Shown one piece after another: positions 4,748 to 5,377 of a DNA stretch of 5,377 nt (its first letter is position 1; each line of letters starts with the position of its first letter). The notes under the pieces were generated by a model, which worked only from the letters and a program-made list of their open reading frames with translations, had not been told where the DNA came from and searched no databases. The DNA is from Verrucomicrobiota bacterium. Lineage in GTDB: Bacteria; Verrucomicrobiota; Verrucomicrobiia; Limisphaerales; CAIQOK01. The DNA is taken from the NCBI GenBank assembly GCA_025363535.1, contig JANYDP010000110.1, positions 1 to 5,377 of the forward strand, in the 5' to 3' direction. The position numbers and the translations under genes were made by a program.

Positions 4748-5377
4748 TTAGACCGGCGCCGGCGCTGCATTTCCCAGACCGGGCAGCGGCGGCGGGCTTG
4801 ACTTGGGCGGAAGTTCCGGCAGCGGCGTGCCAGCGGGCGCGCCCATCGGCGGATCCACCTGCGGCGGCGGCGGCGGGGCGGTGAACTTGCCGGTGCGGAT
4901 GATTTCCTCCACCTGCTGGCCGTCGAGCGTTTCGTGTTCGAGCAGGGACTTGGCGATCAACTCCAGCTTGTCGCGGTTGTTGAAGATCAGGTCGCGCGCC
5001 ACTTTGTAGGCCTCGTCAATAATGCGCTTGATTTCGCTGTCAATGGCCTGCGAAGTGTGTTCGCTGAAGTTTTTCTGGCGGCCCATTTCACGGCCAAGGA
5101 AAACGTATTCGTCTTCTTCGCCGTACTGAACCATGCCGAGCTTCTCGCTCATGCCGTACTGGCAAACCATCGCGCGGGCGATCTGCGTCGCCTGCTGAAT
5201 GTCCATCGAGGCGCCAGTGGAAACGTCTTCCAAAACAATTTCTTCGGCGATGCGTCCGGCCATCGTCACGGCGATGAGGTCGAGCATCTCTTTGCGCTGA
5301 CGGCTGTGGACGTCCTGCTTGGGCAGATACATCGTGGCGCCCAGCGACTGGCCGCGCGGAATGATCGTGACCTTGTG
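4748..5377 (-). CDS. ftsH: ATP-dependent zinc metalloprotease FtsH, C-terminal part
   Basis: FtsH is the membrane-bound AAA+ protease that removes misfolded membrane proteins and regulators. The reading frame is open from the window edge and leaves 209 visible residues, all from the M41 peptidase domain and tail. The first residues HKVTIIPRGQSLGATMYLP, then RQRKEMLDLIAVTMAGRIAE and EEIVLEDVSTGASMDIQQAT, are unmistakable. D59 of the fragment, in GASMD, corresponds to the third zinc ligand; the AAA module and HEXXH motif lie outside the window. An ATG inside the domain (5332) is not the gene start. After GKFTA the last 44 or so residues are a Pro/Ala-rich tail (PPPPPQVDPP, PELPPKSSPPPLPG). That tail is probably disordered and its sequence is not part of the core family. 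An intrinsic terminator follows. Confidence 0.97.
   Translation of the reverse strand, partial: HKVTIIPRGQSLGATMYLPKQDVHSRQRKEMLDLIAVTMAGRIAEEIVLEDVSTGASMDIQQATQIARAMVCQYGMSEKLGMVQYGEEDEYVFLGREMGRQKNFSEHTSQAIDSEIKRIIDEAYKVARDLIFNNRDKLELIAKSLLEHETLDGQQVEEIIRTGKFTAPPPPPQVDPPMGAPAGTPLPELPPKSSPPPLPGLGNAAPAPV

Overview
The window reads as a stretch of ordinary bacterial chromosome, most likely from the Verrucomicrobiota (Limisphaerales/Pedosphaera-like lineages). This placement is an inference. It rests on GC-rich coding sequence, the lack of clear Shine-Dalgarno sites before almost every gene, and intergenic repeat types (a long imperfect palindrome and 7-nt phased arrays) of a kind I associate with that group. 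No tRNA, rRNA, CRISPR array or insertion sequence is visible.

Layout. On the + strand, bases 1-165 are the 3' end of a small aromatic-rich membrane protein. A 68-nt imperfect palindromic element follows (174-241), then rex (285-917, GTG start), an NADH/NAD+-sensing repressor. All other genes are on the - strand and read from right to left. They are the 3' part of ftsH (4748-5377, running off the edge) closed by a clear intrinsic terminator (4693-4720), then rpe (3951-4634), a membrane-anchored TPR protein (3191-3889), ugd (1874-3163) and a MutT-like NUDIX hydrolase (1378-1839). The last item is the wreck of a SulP-family anion transporter (933-1237), which converges on rex with a 15-nt gap.

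The least obvious content is the SulP remnant. About 50 N-terminal codons and about 51 C-terminal STAS codons remain, joined out of frame, with roughly 450 residues missing between them. The second point of interest is the heptad-phased arrays: GTTTCTA-type at 1774-1801 and, inverted, at 1840-1874, and GATGGAA-type at 4651-4678. One of these lies inside the 5' end of the mutT-like gene and supplies part of its N-terminus.

Functionally, rpe (pentose phosphate pathway) and ugd (UDP-glucuronate for cell-surface glycans) are housekeeping or envelope metabolism. FtsH and the TPR protein both belong to membrane-protein quality control or handling. The rpe-TPR-ugd-mutT run has gaps of 61, 27 and 34 nt and could be one transcript. 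I see no convincing new multi-gene system. The novelty here is genome decay and repeat biology.
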